DNA from: Macrocystis pyrifera
Taxonomy: Eukaryota > Sar > Phaeophyceae > Laminariales > Laminariaceae
DNA: 64,000 nt
Direction: 5' to 3'
Assembly: GCA_031763025.1 (NCBI GenBank)
Contig: JASSKH010000022.1
Location: 1,895,232-1,959,231, forward strand
The first letter of the stretch is position 1. Every line of letters begins with the position of its first letter. Below, in pieces: positions 1 to 11,900 of this stretch. The notes under the pieces are model-generated. The model searched no databases, was not told the origin of the DNA, and worked only from the letters and a program-made list of their open reading frames with translations. Both the position numbers and the translations under genes were made by a program.

Positions 1-2105
1 CGGAAAAGGGGGGGTCAGAGGCAGATGACGTGAGTACGTCGGATCGAGGTGGTGGGGGGGTGGTGGATGAGCTGGACGACGGTCTGGCTCACTTGAACAA
101 CCTCGACGTGACGTGGGGTTTTGACCTGGACGCGTTTATGCTGGAGCGCGCACAGCAGGCACCTGCCGCCGGCGAGGCCGGCGGCGAAACACCCGAAACG
201 ATGGGTTCGTCTCAAGGGGGCGCCGTGGACGCCTCCTCGGTCCCGGCAGGGAGGGCCGAAACACCCGAGACGATGGGTTCGTCTCAAGGGGGCGCCGTGG
301 ACGCCTCCTCGGTCCCGGCAGGGATGGCCGAAACAGCCGAGACGATGGGTTCGTCTCAAGGGGGCGCCGTGGACGCCTCCTCGCTTCCGGCACGTGGGGT
401 TTTGACCTGGACGCGTTTATGCTGGAGCGCGCACAGCAGGCACCTGCCGGCGGCGAGGCCGGCGGCGAAACACCCGAAACGATGGGTTCGTCTCAAGGGG
501 GCGCCGTGGACGCCTCCTCCTTACCGGCAGGGAGATCCGAAACAGCCGAGGCGATGGGTTCGTCTCAAGGGGGCGCCGTGGACACCTCCTCGGTCCCGGC
601 AGGGAGGGCCGAAACAGCCGAGATGATGGGTTCGTCTCAAGGGGGCGCCGTGGACGCCTCCTCGGTCCCAGCAGGGAGGGCCGGAAACGACCCGGGCGCA
701 GCATCAGCCTCCGACACCGTCCAAGGGAACGGTGAAGATCCCCCCGCGGTCCTGTCGCGGAGGACCGCACACGAGCTCAGCAGCTGGGGCCGGCCCCCCC
801 CGACAGTACGGGGCCGGACCCGAGGTCAAAGCCAACGCCTGGAGGGTGAACCTGCTGTGCACCAGGTAAGGATGGATGAAGGAGCCGCAGACGCGCTGCT
901 TGCGGCAGCGTACGAGTCGTGGACGAAGCCTGGGAGTATGCTGGATCGTACGTCTTGGACGACGGAGGACGCAGTGGCTTTGATGGCCGGAGGACCTGCT
1001 GTGGAGAACAAAGGGGAGTTGAGCGTGTGCATGCCGAGTGGTTTCCCGGAAGACGTCGAACCGCCCCCACAGTCCGTAGCAGTGTAGGTCTGACCCGTGT
1101 GTGTTTCGCATGGTTGTGGACGGCAAGGTAGAACTGATCATGGCCGTTCATGTAGATGACATCGTGATCGCAGGATCGGATGCGACATGTAGAGATTTCC
1201 ATGCCGCGCTAGCTATGAAATTTCCCACGAATAACCTCGGCGAACTGACTTGGTACACTGGTTGTGCTTTCAAACGCGACTGGGAACTGGGAACATTGGA
1301 GATTACGCAGAAGGCGTTCATTGAGAGCATGCTGAATCGTTTTGGTGTTCACTCATCCTCTGATATCCCCGCGACCCCCGGTGTGGAACTAGGTCCAAGA
1401 GAGGAGGGCGAACTTGGAGGAGACTGGCCGTACAGGGAGGCTGTGGGTAGCTTGATGTGGCTGTCGACCATGACGAGGCCGGACATCTCGAACGCTGTGC
1501 GTGCTGTGGCGCGCTACTCCCACAACCCAACGGAGAGGCACTGGAAGGCAATTTTGAAGATTATCGCTTACCTCCACGGGACGAGGTTTATGGGATTGAC
1601 TTTTGTACGGGGCTCGGGTTTGGATTTGACTGCGTATAGTGATGCTGATTGTGTGGATAAGTCGAACGATAGGCGCTCGGTATGGGGGACGGTAATTACC
1701 CTAGGGGGTTCGGCCGTCAGTTGGGCAAGTAGCACGCAGAGGTGTGTTACGTTGTCGACAGCAGAAGCAGAGTATGTCGCCCTGGGTGAAGGGGTGAAGG
1801 AAGCTTTGTGTATGGGCACGGTGTTGTCGTTTATCTGTCCAGAGCCAAGCGGATTATGCGTCCGGGTTTTCGAGGATAACCAGGGGGCCATAGCGTTGGC
1901 TGAAAACCCTCTTAGTTCTGCTCGGAGTAAGCATATCGACGTGCGTTTTCATTTTGTCAGAGAGCTACTTCGTGCTAAGAAGATCGACATTCAGTTCGTA
2001 GCTTCGGAAGAGCAGCACGCGGATATTTTGACGAAATCCCTTGCTGCGACCCCTTTTAAGTCTCATCGTAGGTTCTTGTTGAATCTGCTTTTGGAGGGTG
2101 AATGA
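1..2105 (+). mobile_element. Ty1/copia retrotransposon fossil: end of pol (reverse transcriptase C-terminal part and RNase H)
   Basis: The frame ending at 2105 encodes the last third of a copia-type polyprotein. Seen directly: a reverse transcriptase active-site stretch HVDDIVIAG near 1150; the copia connection region with LMWLSTMTRPDISNAV near 1450-1500; then RNase H with AYSDADCVDKSNDRRS, STAEAEYVAL, EDNQGAIALAENP and ARSKHIDVRFHFVRE, ending in a DILTKSL motif. These blocks in this order are diagnostic of the Ty1/copia family. The part before about 1100 is a repeat-rich linker that would lie between integrase and reverse transcriptase. The element enters from the left edge, so gag, protease and integrase are not in view. 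It is broken in a few places and is treated as a fossil. Confidence 0.9.
111..690 (+). repeat. 72-bp coding minisatellite, six units in two blocks
   Basis: A 72-bp unit (24 residues, core GSSQGGAVDASSVPAG) occurs three times at about 195-395 and three times at about 478-680. Each block is led by the same ~57-bp sequence (about 111-167 and 393-449), so a block of about 282 bp has itself been duplicated. The unit length is a multiple of three, so expansion keeps the reading frame. It lies in the linker upstream of the copia reverse transcriptase. Confidence 0.85.
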
Positions 2106-3400
2106 GGGGTATGAACATTATTCGATGAGTACCATGTTTGAGTGATGCGAGGAATAATTTGTCAGGTCGCCAACCCTGCGCTACTTTGAGGGGCATGGGG
2201 GAGTAGGGCACCGCTTGGCATTTTGTTTTCTGGCCATGGTCATCGTTTGGAATGCGGCCGTTGTTTCAATTGCAATGGTTTGGAGTATATGTGTTATACA
2301 GGGGATTTTGACCCGGTGGCCGGGTTTCCTCCTGCGGGACTGTCGTTGGCTGTTCTTAGGTCCTAGCAAGTCTTGAATGTCTTTTCGGTCTCGTCACTGC
2401 TGTGAAGAGCCAGGGAGGGTGTTCGTTTGGATCGTTCCAGCAGCGACGGTTACAAGTTGTAGAGGGTTGCGTATATCTTCGCAGGCGTTAGTATGAATTA
2501 TGCCGTGTGTTCACGAGGAGAGTTTGAGCACTCCGTTCTCTGCTCCGTTCTCTGCTCCGTTCTCTGCTCCGAGCTACGAGCTAGGCTCCGTTCTCTCTCC
2601 CCTCCTCTGTCCTCTAATACAACGATTATAAAGAAACTCATCAGACCACGTGGTGGTCAGGGCATCCAGGCTTGGACTCTACGAACATGCTACTTTCGAT
2701 TATCTAGTTGGATTACCCAACAACAACGTTCTAGTGTACTCTTGCGTGATACTTACTCAAAGTGTCATGACCTTCTCCGTCATATCTGCTCCAAAGTTTC
2801 AACTCTCGTTACGTGGTCAGTGTACTCGTCTGCACATTTTACGTGTGCATCTGTTGCTATGTCGCAACAAAGCTTCACTACTCCTTTTGCAGCGTCGCAA
2901 CAACATCAACCGTTCCTGCTTCGCCGATGAAGGGTGACTAACCCTTGTAAAGCTAATGCAACAACACGCATAACCTGGCAATATAAAAGCCGTACTACTG
3001 GTGTGACAGGTTTGAAGCATGGACAAGCATGTAAACCAGACAATATCACACACAGACCATGGAACCCGCGTGGGGTGTAACTCTACATATACCAGACAAA
3101 AAATACTCGGTACGATACTACTCCGTACGCTACACACTACGACGCCGCTGTTGGCCGTAGGTTTTCCTTCTGAATGGATGCCAGTCGAACAGCTGTGTTA
3201 ACCGTCGTACTTTGCTTCTGAAACACATTCCACGCTGCCATGGTATTGTACTGCCCAATGTGTGAATGAATAGTTGAAGTCATGTTTGTATTGGAAAGAG
3301 GCAATACATATTACTGTAGACAACTGACAACTACATCTCAAGAATGGACAATATTCCAACGATCAGTTTGTTGACCAAGAAATAGAAATAATTACTTACT
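2106..3400. other. Non-coding tail after the copia fossil; probable LTR-side sequence
   Basis: No coding region is recognisable. A purine-rich stretch near 2188-2205 could be a polypurine tract, and the following few hundred bases could then be an LTR, but there is no second copy in the window to confirm it. A 12-bp unit CTCCGTTCTCTG is repeated about 3.4 times at 2531-2571. From about 2640 to 3400 I see nothing that can be named. Confidence 0.4.
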
Positions 3401-3410
3401 GTAGGGGCCA

Positions 3411-3558
3411 ACCACGTTTCTTCCCGCCCCCCCGTACAAAGAAGACGTGTGTGGTGCTACTACAAAACACAAAACCTCGCACAAATGATCTAGTAGCATA
3501 CCCACGTTTGTTTCTGACCACCCTCCCAAACAAAGAAGACGTATGGTGCTACGTACTA
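3411..3558. repeat. Imperfect ~90-bp direct repeat
   Basis: The stretch beginning ACCACGTTTC at 3411 recurs, diverged, from about 3501 (CCACGTTTG). Both contain CAAAGAAGACGT followed by GGTGCTAC. It looks like a decayed two-unit tandem. Confidence 0.6.
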
Positions 3559-3960
3559 CGAAGTAAATAAATCTTGCCGTGCGACCCCAGGTGATGCAGA
3601 TGTCCTCCTGGTGATCCAGATGATGACGTCGTTCAGCGACTAAGTGATGTTCCGGCGCAAACACGATAAAGATGTCCAGCGACCCTAGAAACGTTGTTCC
3701 AGCTGCCCGAAACGATCGATGATGATGTGGTGATCCCAGAAGACATGCTCCCCCGTCAATTCCATTAAATTGATGATATGCTACTGTGGTCCGATCACGA
3801 AAAGACACTTCGGCGACCTCACGCTGCTGTTGTTAGTGTGACGGTTCCCGAAGCTCCGGCAATCCCATCGAACAGTGCTGTGGCGATTCAGAGAGTTGTA
3901 TTGTCGGCAATCGCAAGCGCTGTTTTGCAGCGATCCCGTGAAATATCTTTCCGGCGATCC

Positions 3961-4052
3961 GGTGTTGACAAGACGACCCCTAGTTGGCGGTCCGTTTTGA
4001 TAAGGCGAACCCTAGCTGGCGGTTCGTGCTAACAAAACGACCCCTAGCTGGC
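3961..4052. repeat. Three tandem units of ~32 bp
   Basis: The phrase GACCCCTAG(T/C)TGGCGGTCC, or close variants, occurs three times in tandem, each preceded by a variant of TGACAAGACG. The array lies immediately 3' of the copia gag fossil on the minus strand. Confidence 0.65.
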
Positions 4053-4069
4053 AGTCCCTGTCGTGCAAG

Positions 4070-4960
4070 CTAAAATGCAAAGCCCATGTCGAAGTCGTCG
4101 TCCAAATTAACAACCGGCGTGTTGTCGGTATCGGTGCGGGTTGGGGCGCTCACCACAGCCGCCGTAAGCGTACTACTCGCTTGTGAGCACGGATTCCCTT
4201 GCACGTCGGCGTCGTTGTGCGTGGTCGTCTTGGGCACAGTGCACCATTTCTGCCCAGCACTGCCACCTGATCCAGATTTCTTCATCTGGCGGGAGGGCTT
4301 GTTGCTGTTCCCATTGGACTTGGTGGGTACGGCACAGCCACTCCTGTAGTGCCCCGACTTGCCGCAGTTGTGGCAGATGATGGCACTGGGATCAGGTGTT
4401 GCTGAAGTTGCTGTCATGGCCGTGCCACGACCACCAATCCTCCCAGTCTTGTTCCTCGATAGGCCGTCCAGGTAGAGGTGGCGTAGTACAGATTGAATGT
4501 TCGGAATATCGAAGTCTGGGTCCTTGCAGGTCATCAGCTTGACGTCCCTGTACTCCTCCGTTAGACCTTGAAGAACGAAGTCCGTGAAGTGCCTGTCCGT
4601 GATAGGTTCCTCCATCTCGGTCAGCAGTTTTATGCAGTCCCGCACACGCGAGAGCGGGCCCCAAATTTCCGACGATCGTTGTCGATAATAATGGTCTCGC
4701 CGCCACGTACTCGAAACGAAACCAAATGTACTCGAAACAAGTAGTCGCTCAGCTTGTCCCGTGTTTTACAGCAGTACGTACTCACTTTGCCGGGGTTGAT
4801 GTCTCCACCGCGCAGCAGTACTCGTAGTTCCCAGCAATATCTCCCAGATGTCGAAAATCGTGGCAGCAGTTCCTCCCAGCAGCAGCTCTCGGTGTAGATG
4901 ATCGTGGTAGCTCTCCCCGAGATAGTTGTTCTTGTACAGCAGTTCCAGCTTCTGTGGCAA
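4070..4960 (-). mobile_element. Ty1/copia gag fossil with CCHC zinc knuckle
   Basis: The minus strand from about 4645 to 4070 encodes a gag-like protein of the copia (UBN2-type) class. The middle reads ILRHLYLDG-like sequence preceded by TEEYRDVKLM, typical of the gag core. It is followed by a perfect zinc knuckle CHNCGKSGHYRSGC (C-x2-C-x4-H-x4-C) near 4350, and then a low-complexity acidic tail ending at 4070. Sequence to about 4960 on the same strand may be the N-terminal part, but this is uncertain. It is separate from and opposite to the copia pol at the left edge. No pol follows on its downstream side, so this is a broken fragment. Confidence 0.75.
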
Positions 4961-5376
4961 CTGTGCGTGCAGAGTATGCAGCAGCTCGCGCCTCAGCCGT
5001 TGTCGTGTCTCAATGATGATGATGGCTCGCAGCTCTGTAGTGCTTTGTAGGTAAATCGAGGCTCATAACCTCTAACAGGAACTCTGCATTGGGCGTGAGG
5101 TGCACGGCTCCTGAGTTACGTCCTGCAGCTTGCGGTGGAGGAAAGCAATATCAGCTGAGCTTTGCCGACTGGTTGTTGCGTATATTAGGCTCACACTCAG
5201 AAGAACATTTTACAAAAGCAAGGCTCTCAGGCCTGTTATATTATTATCGGTATTGTCGAACAGGACAGGATGGAAGAAGAGAAGAGGGAAATAAGTAAAG
5301 TAAATGAGTGGGCGTGCCAACGCTCCTGTTGTTCTTGCAACCTTGATGATCTCAAACAGAGACATGTACCTCCTAT

Positions 5377-5484
5377 GACGATCTTTGTCAGGAAATGATA
5401 CAACCGTAACCGACCCTTTACGGCCCACGACGACCTTCGTCAGGTAATGACACACCAGTAACCGATTTTTTACGGATTCCTTAT
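5377..5484. repeat. 53-bp tandem duplication
   Basis: Two adjacent units share the pattern ACGAYCTTYGTCAGG, then an AATGA block, then GTAACCGA and TTTACGG. They start at about 5377 and 5431. No function is recognised. Confidence 0.6.
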
Positions 5485-5489
5485 ACGGT

Positions 5490-6415
5490 AATATCTTCTC
5501 TACCGCACCGAACAACCGAACCACAGACGGTAGCCTACCCAGTATTCTGCACAGTATGTGCTACTTGGTGTAGTGTCGTTCCATAATGTCGTCCTCATCA
5601 ACTAAGCCACACACGACGGACACAGGGTACGACAATTTGTTTGGTGTCCTGCGTAACCTTACTGGCTTTGCAATGAACATCTTATCGGTCACTATTGGAT
5701 CTCTCGAGGATCCCACTATTAAACCATACACTACCAGATAATTCCGCGTTATCCAGTGACGATAAAATGATAGTTACTGGCAAGTAACATATCTCATAAC
5801 GACTACCCTAGATCAACCTGTAGACATACAGCAAACCCGTTGTGCTGCTGTGACCTACTTGCTACAGACGGCTTATGTCACCGATCAGCGACTCAATATG
5901 GGTTACTGGCTACTGCTGGGTAGCATGGTAGCTATCCTCAGTAGTCTTTCCTCGTACTGTGCACGTATGCTGATGGGTCATCCTATTGAGTCTTGTATAC
6001 TTATTTCGTAGCTTCGTATGTACGATACATATGTGTGTCTTCGTCCCATTTGCTATCTTGGCCGTTCTTCCTCCGTACCCCCTACGTATAAACAGACGCA
6101 ACTCAGATCCGGGGTCAGATAGTGGGCTCTTTTCTTCCCTCCCTACGGCCCATGTCTGCATTTTTATCGAGAGAATACTACAGCAGTGCTTCCTTCCTTC
6201 GTCGGTTCACGTCGAATTTGCCTACCCTCGTGACGCTATCTCATCAGTTGTTTCCTGCCTTTATTTGTATATATATCCAGACTCCAGATAAAACAAAAAT
6301 CACACCCTGGACAATGGACAACAGTAGTCCGAATGTCGTAATACCAGCTTGCTATATATTGCAATTGACTGTCTATTGTGATTCCGAAGTCCATCTAATT
6401 GAAACGAATTGAGCT
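5490..6415. other. Stretch without recognisable features
   Basis: Short open frames exist on both strands but none shows a known domain, and composition is unremarkable. I see no RNA gene or repeat of substance here. Confidence 0.5.
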
Positions 6416-6419
6416 CTAT

Positions 6420-6730
6420 TGTCCAGACAAATTATATTAAATGACCCCTACATGGCCCTGTTGTCCAGACGATTCCATTTTATAAGCAGTCTCCGTAGTT
6501 AATGGTCCGCGGACAATTCCTATTAAGGAACCTTCGCTAAACTTATATATCCGGCCACTTTCAATTAATAGACCATCTCCTGAATATGTTGTCTCGAAGA
6601 TTCCAAATAATAGACTGTCTGCTAGTTCAATTGTCCCGACAATTCCAATTAATACACAGCCTCCCGAATCCATTTTCCGGGCAATTCCAAATGAATAGAC
6701 AGTAGTGCACCAAAATAATGTTCCCGACGA
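6420..6730 (-). repeat. Array of palindrome-centred ~60-65-bp repeat (R family), copy 1
   Basis: Degenerate units carry AATTGTCCGGACAATT-like palindromes and the phrases CAGTCTCCG and CCAATTAATA. They match, in reverse orientation, the arrays at 18.94-19.35 kb and 26.04-26.35 kb. About five units are visible. Divergence between units is high, so the array is old. Confidence 0.6.
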
Positions 6731-6734
6731 TTTC

Positions 6735-7590
6735 AACCGATCTCCAGCGTAACTTCTCCAGGCAGTGCCAATTGGTATTACTAGACAGTTTGCTCAATCA
6801 AAAGCCCGTATATACACTTCAAATTTTCAGTGAATGTGTAGTATCTCCAAGTTCACGTGCGATGCCTGTTTGGTTCATAACCGACAGAACTAATCATGTA
6901 TAGTCATGGGCTCTACCGACGGCAACTAATGGCTTTAGTTGCTCAGACGCCGAGAGAAGAGAAGAACGGCCACACTCGTCCCGTGCCCCTCGTTGGTTCT
7001 CGTGATAGGTACACAAGCAGAGCACGGCACTGCTCGTTGCCGATAGGCCTAGAGCCTAGGTCTACTGTTGCGGTTTCTCTTCACGACAGCAGCAGCAGCA
7101 ACGACGGAGGAGGACGAGCATGTCATTGGTCGTCGAGCGCTTTCCCGGTACGTGCGTGATAGGCTCGTGAACAAAACGAAGGTCCGGGGCGATCGTGGCG
7201 TTTAGACCTTGACTTCACAATGGGCGTGGGGCTGTCGATTTTGTTGATCAATGCACCACAAGCCTGCCTCACGCGTCCGCAAGGATCGTTGACTCGATCG
7301 CTCGGGGCCGCCAGCCATGATTTTTCCCACGTGGTCTTTTTTTTCCTGGCGGGTTCGATCCAGCGGATGGGTAAAGAGTTTCTTGTACATGCATGAAGCT
7401 AGTACGGGTAGAAGGAAACGCGAGCATAAACTTGGTGGCACGTTAATAGAACACAACGTTTTTGTGTATCAGGGATTTCCGTCGGAAATATAATCATAAA
7501 CGGAGGCCTTCCGGCATGCGCGTAAATCGGAGACGAAAAATAGCAAAATATTGGATTCTTCTGTTGGAAAAAAAACATTTGGAGCAGCGG
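6735..7590. other. Stretch without recognisable genes
   Basis: No domain, RNA gene or long repeat is seen. A short CAG tract lies near 7088-7101. Confidence 0.45.
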
Positions 7591-8225
7591 CAGCACTTTT
7601 GCAGGACCAAATGAGTCGAACAGAAGTCGTGCAAGCAGCAGCAGTAGTAGTACCTACCTGCAGCAGCAGCAGCAGCAGCAGAAGCAGAAGCACAGCAGCA
7701 GCAACAAGCTGCAGGAGCAGTAAGCAGCAGCAAACACAACAGGCAGAAGTGCAATCTATCTTGCGCTCCGCGACACTTGTCGTGCTAGCAACGCAGCCAC
7801 AACGAAAATATCGCCCTCCTTTGTTGTCCTCTCTGCCCAAAATTAGATCGTAGCGGCAAAGAGCAGGAGGAGCGTGGCGGCAAGGGTGCACGCGCTCGCA
7901 GCAGCAGTAGCCGCCGCAAGCAGCAGTAGCGCCTGCAACAGCGCATGCAGCAGCAGCGCTTGCTTGCAGCAGAGCTTGCTCTTGCAGTCGCGTTCATCGC
8001 TTGGAGCAGCGCTCCTGTTTGCAGCCGCAGGGCCTACTCACCGCAGTGCTCGCTGGCCGCAGCGCTTGCTTGCAGCAACATCAGCACTGCAGCGAGCAGC
8101 ACACTTATTTTGCAGCAGCAGCACACTCCATGCAGTAGCAGCAGTAGTCCGTGGCGTGCAGCAGCAGCTGCAGCAGCACCTATCTGCTGCAGCAGCAGGC
8201 ACCAGAGGCATGCAGCACCAGCGCA
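7590..8225. repeat. CAG/GCA-rich low-complexity region
   Basis: About 600 bp are dominated by imperfect (GCA)n and GCTTGCAGCAGCGC-type words on the plus strand. Because CAG repeats rarely create stops, open frames run through on both strands. None has a credible start, domain or continuous codon logic. A pure block of seven CAG-type triplets lies near 7660-7682. Confidence 0.8.
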
Positions 8226-8929
8226 AGAAATTATTCTCGCAAAGCCCCGCTGGTAGAAGACACGGTCCGAGGCCTCTCTCGGGGCAAGCTTGGCCAATCC
8301 AAAGCGTCCGGAAAGTTTTCGGTGAACATAGTGCAGCGGTCGAATCTCATATCACACAAATATGGCTCTAGTAAAATATGCTATCCAAAAATGCGCAACT
8401 TCGTCATTTTTATGCAAATTTGATTAGGCTTTTAGATTAGTCGTCGGTAACGGGGGAATAGATAAGCAAAATTCGTAATATTTTGTCTTCTGCGCAGACA
8501 CTCTAACAATCGCTGTCCTTTCTAAACCCGCGAATTCGCGAATCAGCCGTTCGCAGGAGATAACACCATTCATATCCGCAGCAGCATAGACAGGACTCGT
8601 ACCTTAGTAGAGATATTTGATTGAGACAAGTATACCATCGGAGCAGAGGGCACATTTTATGTAACAGATATATCCGCAAAAGGCTGTGCCCAGGAAAGGA
8701 GATACATACCCACACCTAGGGTACTTGGCATTAATAGGGAATACTGATGACGCCGGAACGAAGGGCATACATGCTGCACGAGTACACACCATGTTTTCTT
8801 TCCCACGCAGACATGCCGTACCCCGGAACGGGGATACATTCTCGCACGTACGGGCATATACTTGACGCACGCCCGGTATGCTCGATCTCACAGCTGACGT
8901 TCGAATATTGTCTGATATATATGACCAAC
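8226..8929. other. Stretch without recognisable features
   Basis: Only short uncharacterised frames are present. The last ~100 bp begin to resemble the satellite that follows. Confidence 0.4.
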
Positions 8930-11900
8930 GCTGTGCCAGTGCCGTCGGCCCTTGACTCTGTCCGTCATTAGCGATACAGTTCATACACGTCGCGAGACAC
9001 AACGTACGGCTGCATGTATTAACACCAACAATGACGTGCCAGTGAACTAAAGGGGTCGATGCTTTGGGACATTAGGCCGGTGTCCCTAACGATACATACG
9101 ATACACGTTGCGAGACACAGTGTACTACTGTATGTTCCAACGACGCTGTCCGGTGCACTAAAAGGCGGTCGATGGTGAAGGATTATATGCCGGGGCAGGC
9201 CTCGCGGCCGGTGCCGACGTGTCTGCCCTTGGCCCGTCCCTCACTAACGATACTTACCATAAACGTCGCGGTTCACATTAAACTATGCATGTAGCAACAC
9301 GGCTGTGCCGTTGCACTAGAAGGCGGTCGAGGGTTAGGGATTATGTGCCGGTGCACGGCCCGAGGCCGCTGTCGATGCGACGACCCTTGGTCCTGCCTCT
9401 CATTAGCGATATTTATCATACGCGTCGCGACGCACAATAACCCACTATGAATAACAATATATACCATCCTCGTCCGGAGACACGATGTACTGCCGTACGT
9501 ACCAACAAGGCTGTGCCAGTACACTGAAAAGGCGGTCGATGTTGAGGGACTGTGGGCCGGTGTTACCCACGATACATATCATACACGTTGCGAGACACAA
9601 GGTACTACTGTTCGTTTCAACGACGCTGGGCCGGTGCACTAAAAGGTGGTCGATAGCGAGGGAATATGTGTTGGCGCAGGCCTCGTGGCCGGCGCCAACG
9701 CGTCGGCCCATGGCCCGCCCCGCACTACCGATACACATCATGAACGTTGTGGTACACAATGACCGATGCATGTAGTAACACCGCTGTGCGATCGCACTAG
9801 AAGGCGGTCGATGGTGAGGGACTGCGTGCCGGTGCACAGCTCGGTGCCGGCACTATTGCGTCGACCCTTGGCCCTGACCCTCACTAACGATGTTTATCAT
9901 ACGCATCAAGACGCACAACAACTCACTATGAATAGCGATCATTTTCGTCGTGAGATACAATGTACTGCTGTACGAACCAACAACGCTGTGCCGGTGCACT
10001 AGACGTCGGTTGATAAGTGCCGGTGCAGGTCTCGTGACCGGCTCGAACGCGTCGGGCGGGGGCCCGTCCCTCACTACCGATACATACCATACACGTCGAT
10101 AAGCACAATGTACTGCTGTATGCTCCAACGACGCTGTGCCGGTGCACTAAAAAGGCGGTCGATGGTGAGAGGCTATGTGCCGGCGCAGGCCTCGTGGCCA
10201 GCGACAACGCATTGGCCCTTGGCCCGTCCCTCACTAACGATACATACCATATCCGCCGCGGTATACAATAAACCATGCATGTAACAACATCGCTGTGCGA
10301 TCGCACTAGAAGGCGGTCGATGGTGAGGGACTGCGTGCCGGTGCACAGCTCGGTGCCGGCACTATTGCGTCGACCCTTGGCCCTGACCCTCACTAACGAT
10401 GTTTATCATACGCATCAAGACGCACAACAACTCACTATGAATAGCGATCATTTTCGTCGTGAGATACAATGTACTGCTGTACGAACCAACAACGCTGTGC
10501 CGGTGCACTAGACGTCGGTTGATAAGTGCCGGTGCAGGTCTCGTGACCGGCTCGAACGCGTCGGGCGGGGGCCCGTCCCTCACTACCGATACATACCATA
10601 CACGTCGATAAGCACAATGTACTGCTGTATGCTCCAACGACGCTGTGCCGGTGCACTAAAAAGGCGGTCGATGGTGAGAGGCTATGTGCCGGCGCAGGCC
10701 TCGTGGCCAGCGACAACGCATTGGCCCTTGGCCCGTCCCTCACTAACGATACATACCATATCCGCCGCGGTATACAATAAACCATGCATGTAACAACATC
10801 GCTGTGCCGTCGCGCTAGAAGGCGGTCGATGGTGAGGGACTACGGGCCGGTGCACAGCTCGGGGCCGGCGCCGACTCGTCGACCCTTGGCCCTGACCCTC
10901 ACTAACGATGTTTATCATACGCATCGCGACGCACAACAACTCACTATGAATAACGATATATATCATATTCGTCGTGAGACACAATGTACTGCTGTACGAA
11001 CCAACAACGCTGTGCCGGTGCACTAGAATTCGGTTTATGGTGAGGCAATAAGTGCCGGTGCAGGTCTCGTGACCGGCGCCAACCGGTCGGCCGGGGGCTC
11101 GTCCCCTGACTACCGACACATACCATGCACGTCGCGAGACACAATGTACTGCTGTACGAACCAACAACGCTGTGCCGGTGCACTAGACGTCGGTTGATGG
11201 TGAGGGAATAAGTGCCGGTGCAGGTCTCGTGACCGACACGAACGCGTCGGCCGGGGGCCCGTCCCTCACTACCGATACATACCGTACACGTCGCGAGGCA
11301 CAATGTACTGCTGTATGATCCAACGACGCTGTGCCGGTGCACTAAAAAGGCGGTCGATGGTGAGGGGCTATGTGCCGGCGCAGGCCTCGTGGCCAGCGAT
11401 AACGCATTGGCCCGTTCCTCACTAACGATACATACCATAACCGCCGCGGTATACAATGAACGATGCATGTAACAACACCGCTGTGCCGTTGCACTAGAAG
11501 GCGTTCGATGGTGAGGGACCACGGGCCGGTGCACAGCTCGGGGCCGACGCCGACTCGTCGACCCTTGGCCCTGCCCCTCACTAACGATGTTTATCATACG
11601 CATCGCGACGCACAACAACTCACTATGAATAACTATATATATCATATTCGTCGCGAGACACAATGTACTGCTGTACGAACCAACAACGCTGTGCCGGTAC
11701 ACTAGCATTCGGTTGATGGTGAGGCAATAAGTGCCGGTGCAGGTCTCGTGACCGGCGCCAACCCGTCGGCCGGGGGCCCGTCCCCTGACTACCGATACAT
11801 ACCATGCACGTCGCGAGACACAATGTACTGCTGTACGAACCAAAAACGCTGTGCCGGTGCACTAGAAGTCGGTTGGTGGTGAGGGAATAAGTGCCGGTGC

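Noticed and set aside
2531-2571. Regular short repeats resembling a CRISPR array
   Set aside because: Units of 12 bp are contiguous without spacers, and the setting is eukaryotic. Simple tandem slippage explains it. The same applies to 34594-34745.
7590-8371. Several Ala/Ser/Cys-rich open frames on both strands
   Set aside because: They are read-throughs of CAG/GCA low-complexity DNA. All frames of such repeats are open.
10944-11843. Long open frame of ~300 codons on the minus strand
   Set aside because: It lies wholly inside the satellite and repeats with the monomer. Lack of stops is a by-product of monomer sequence.
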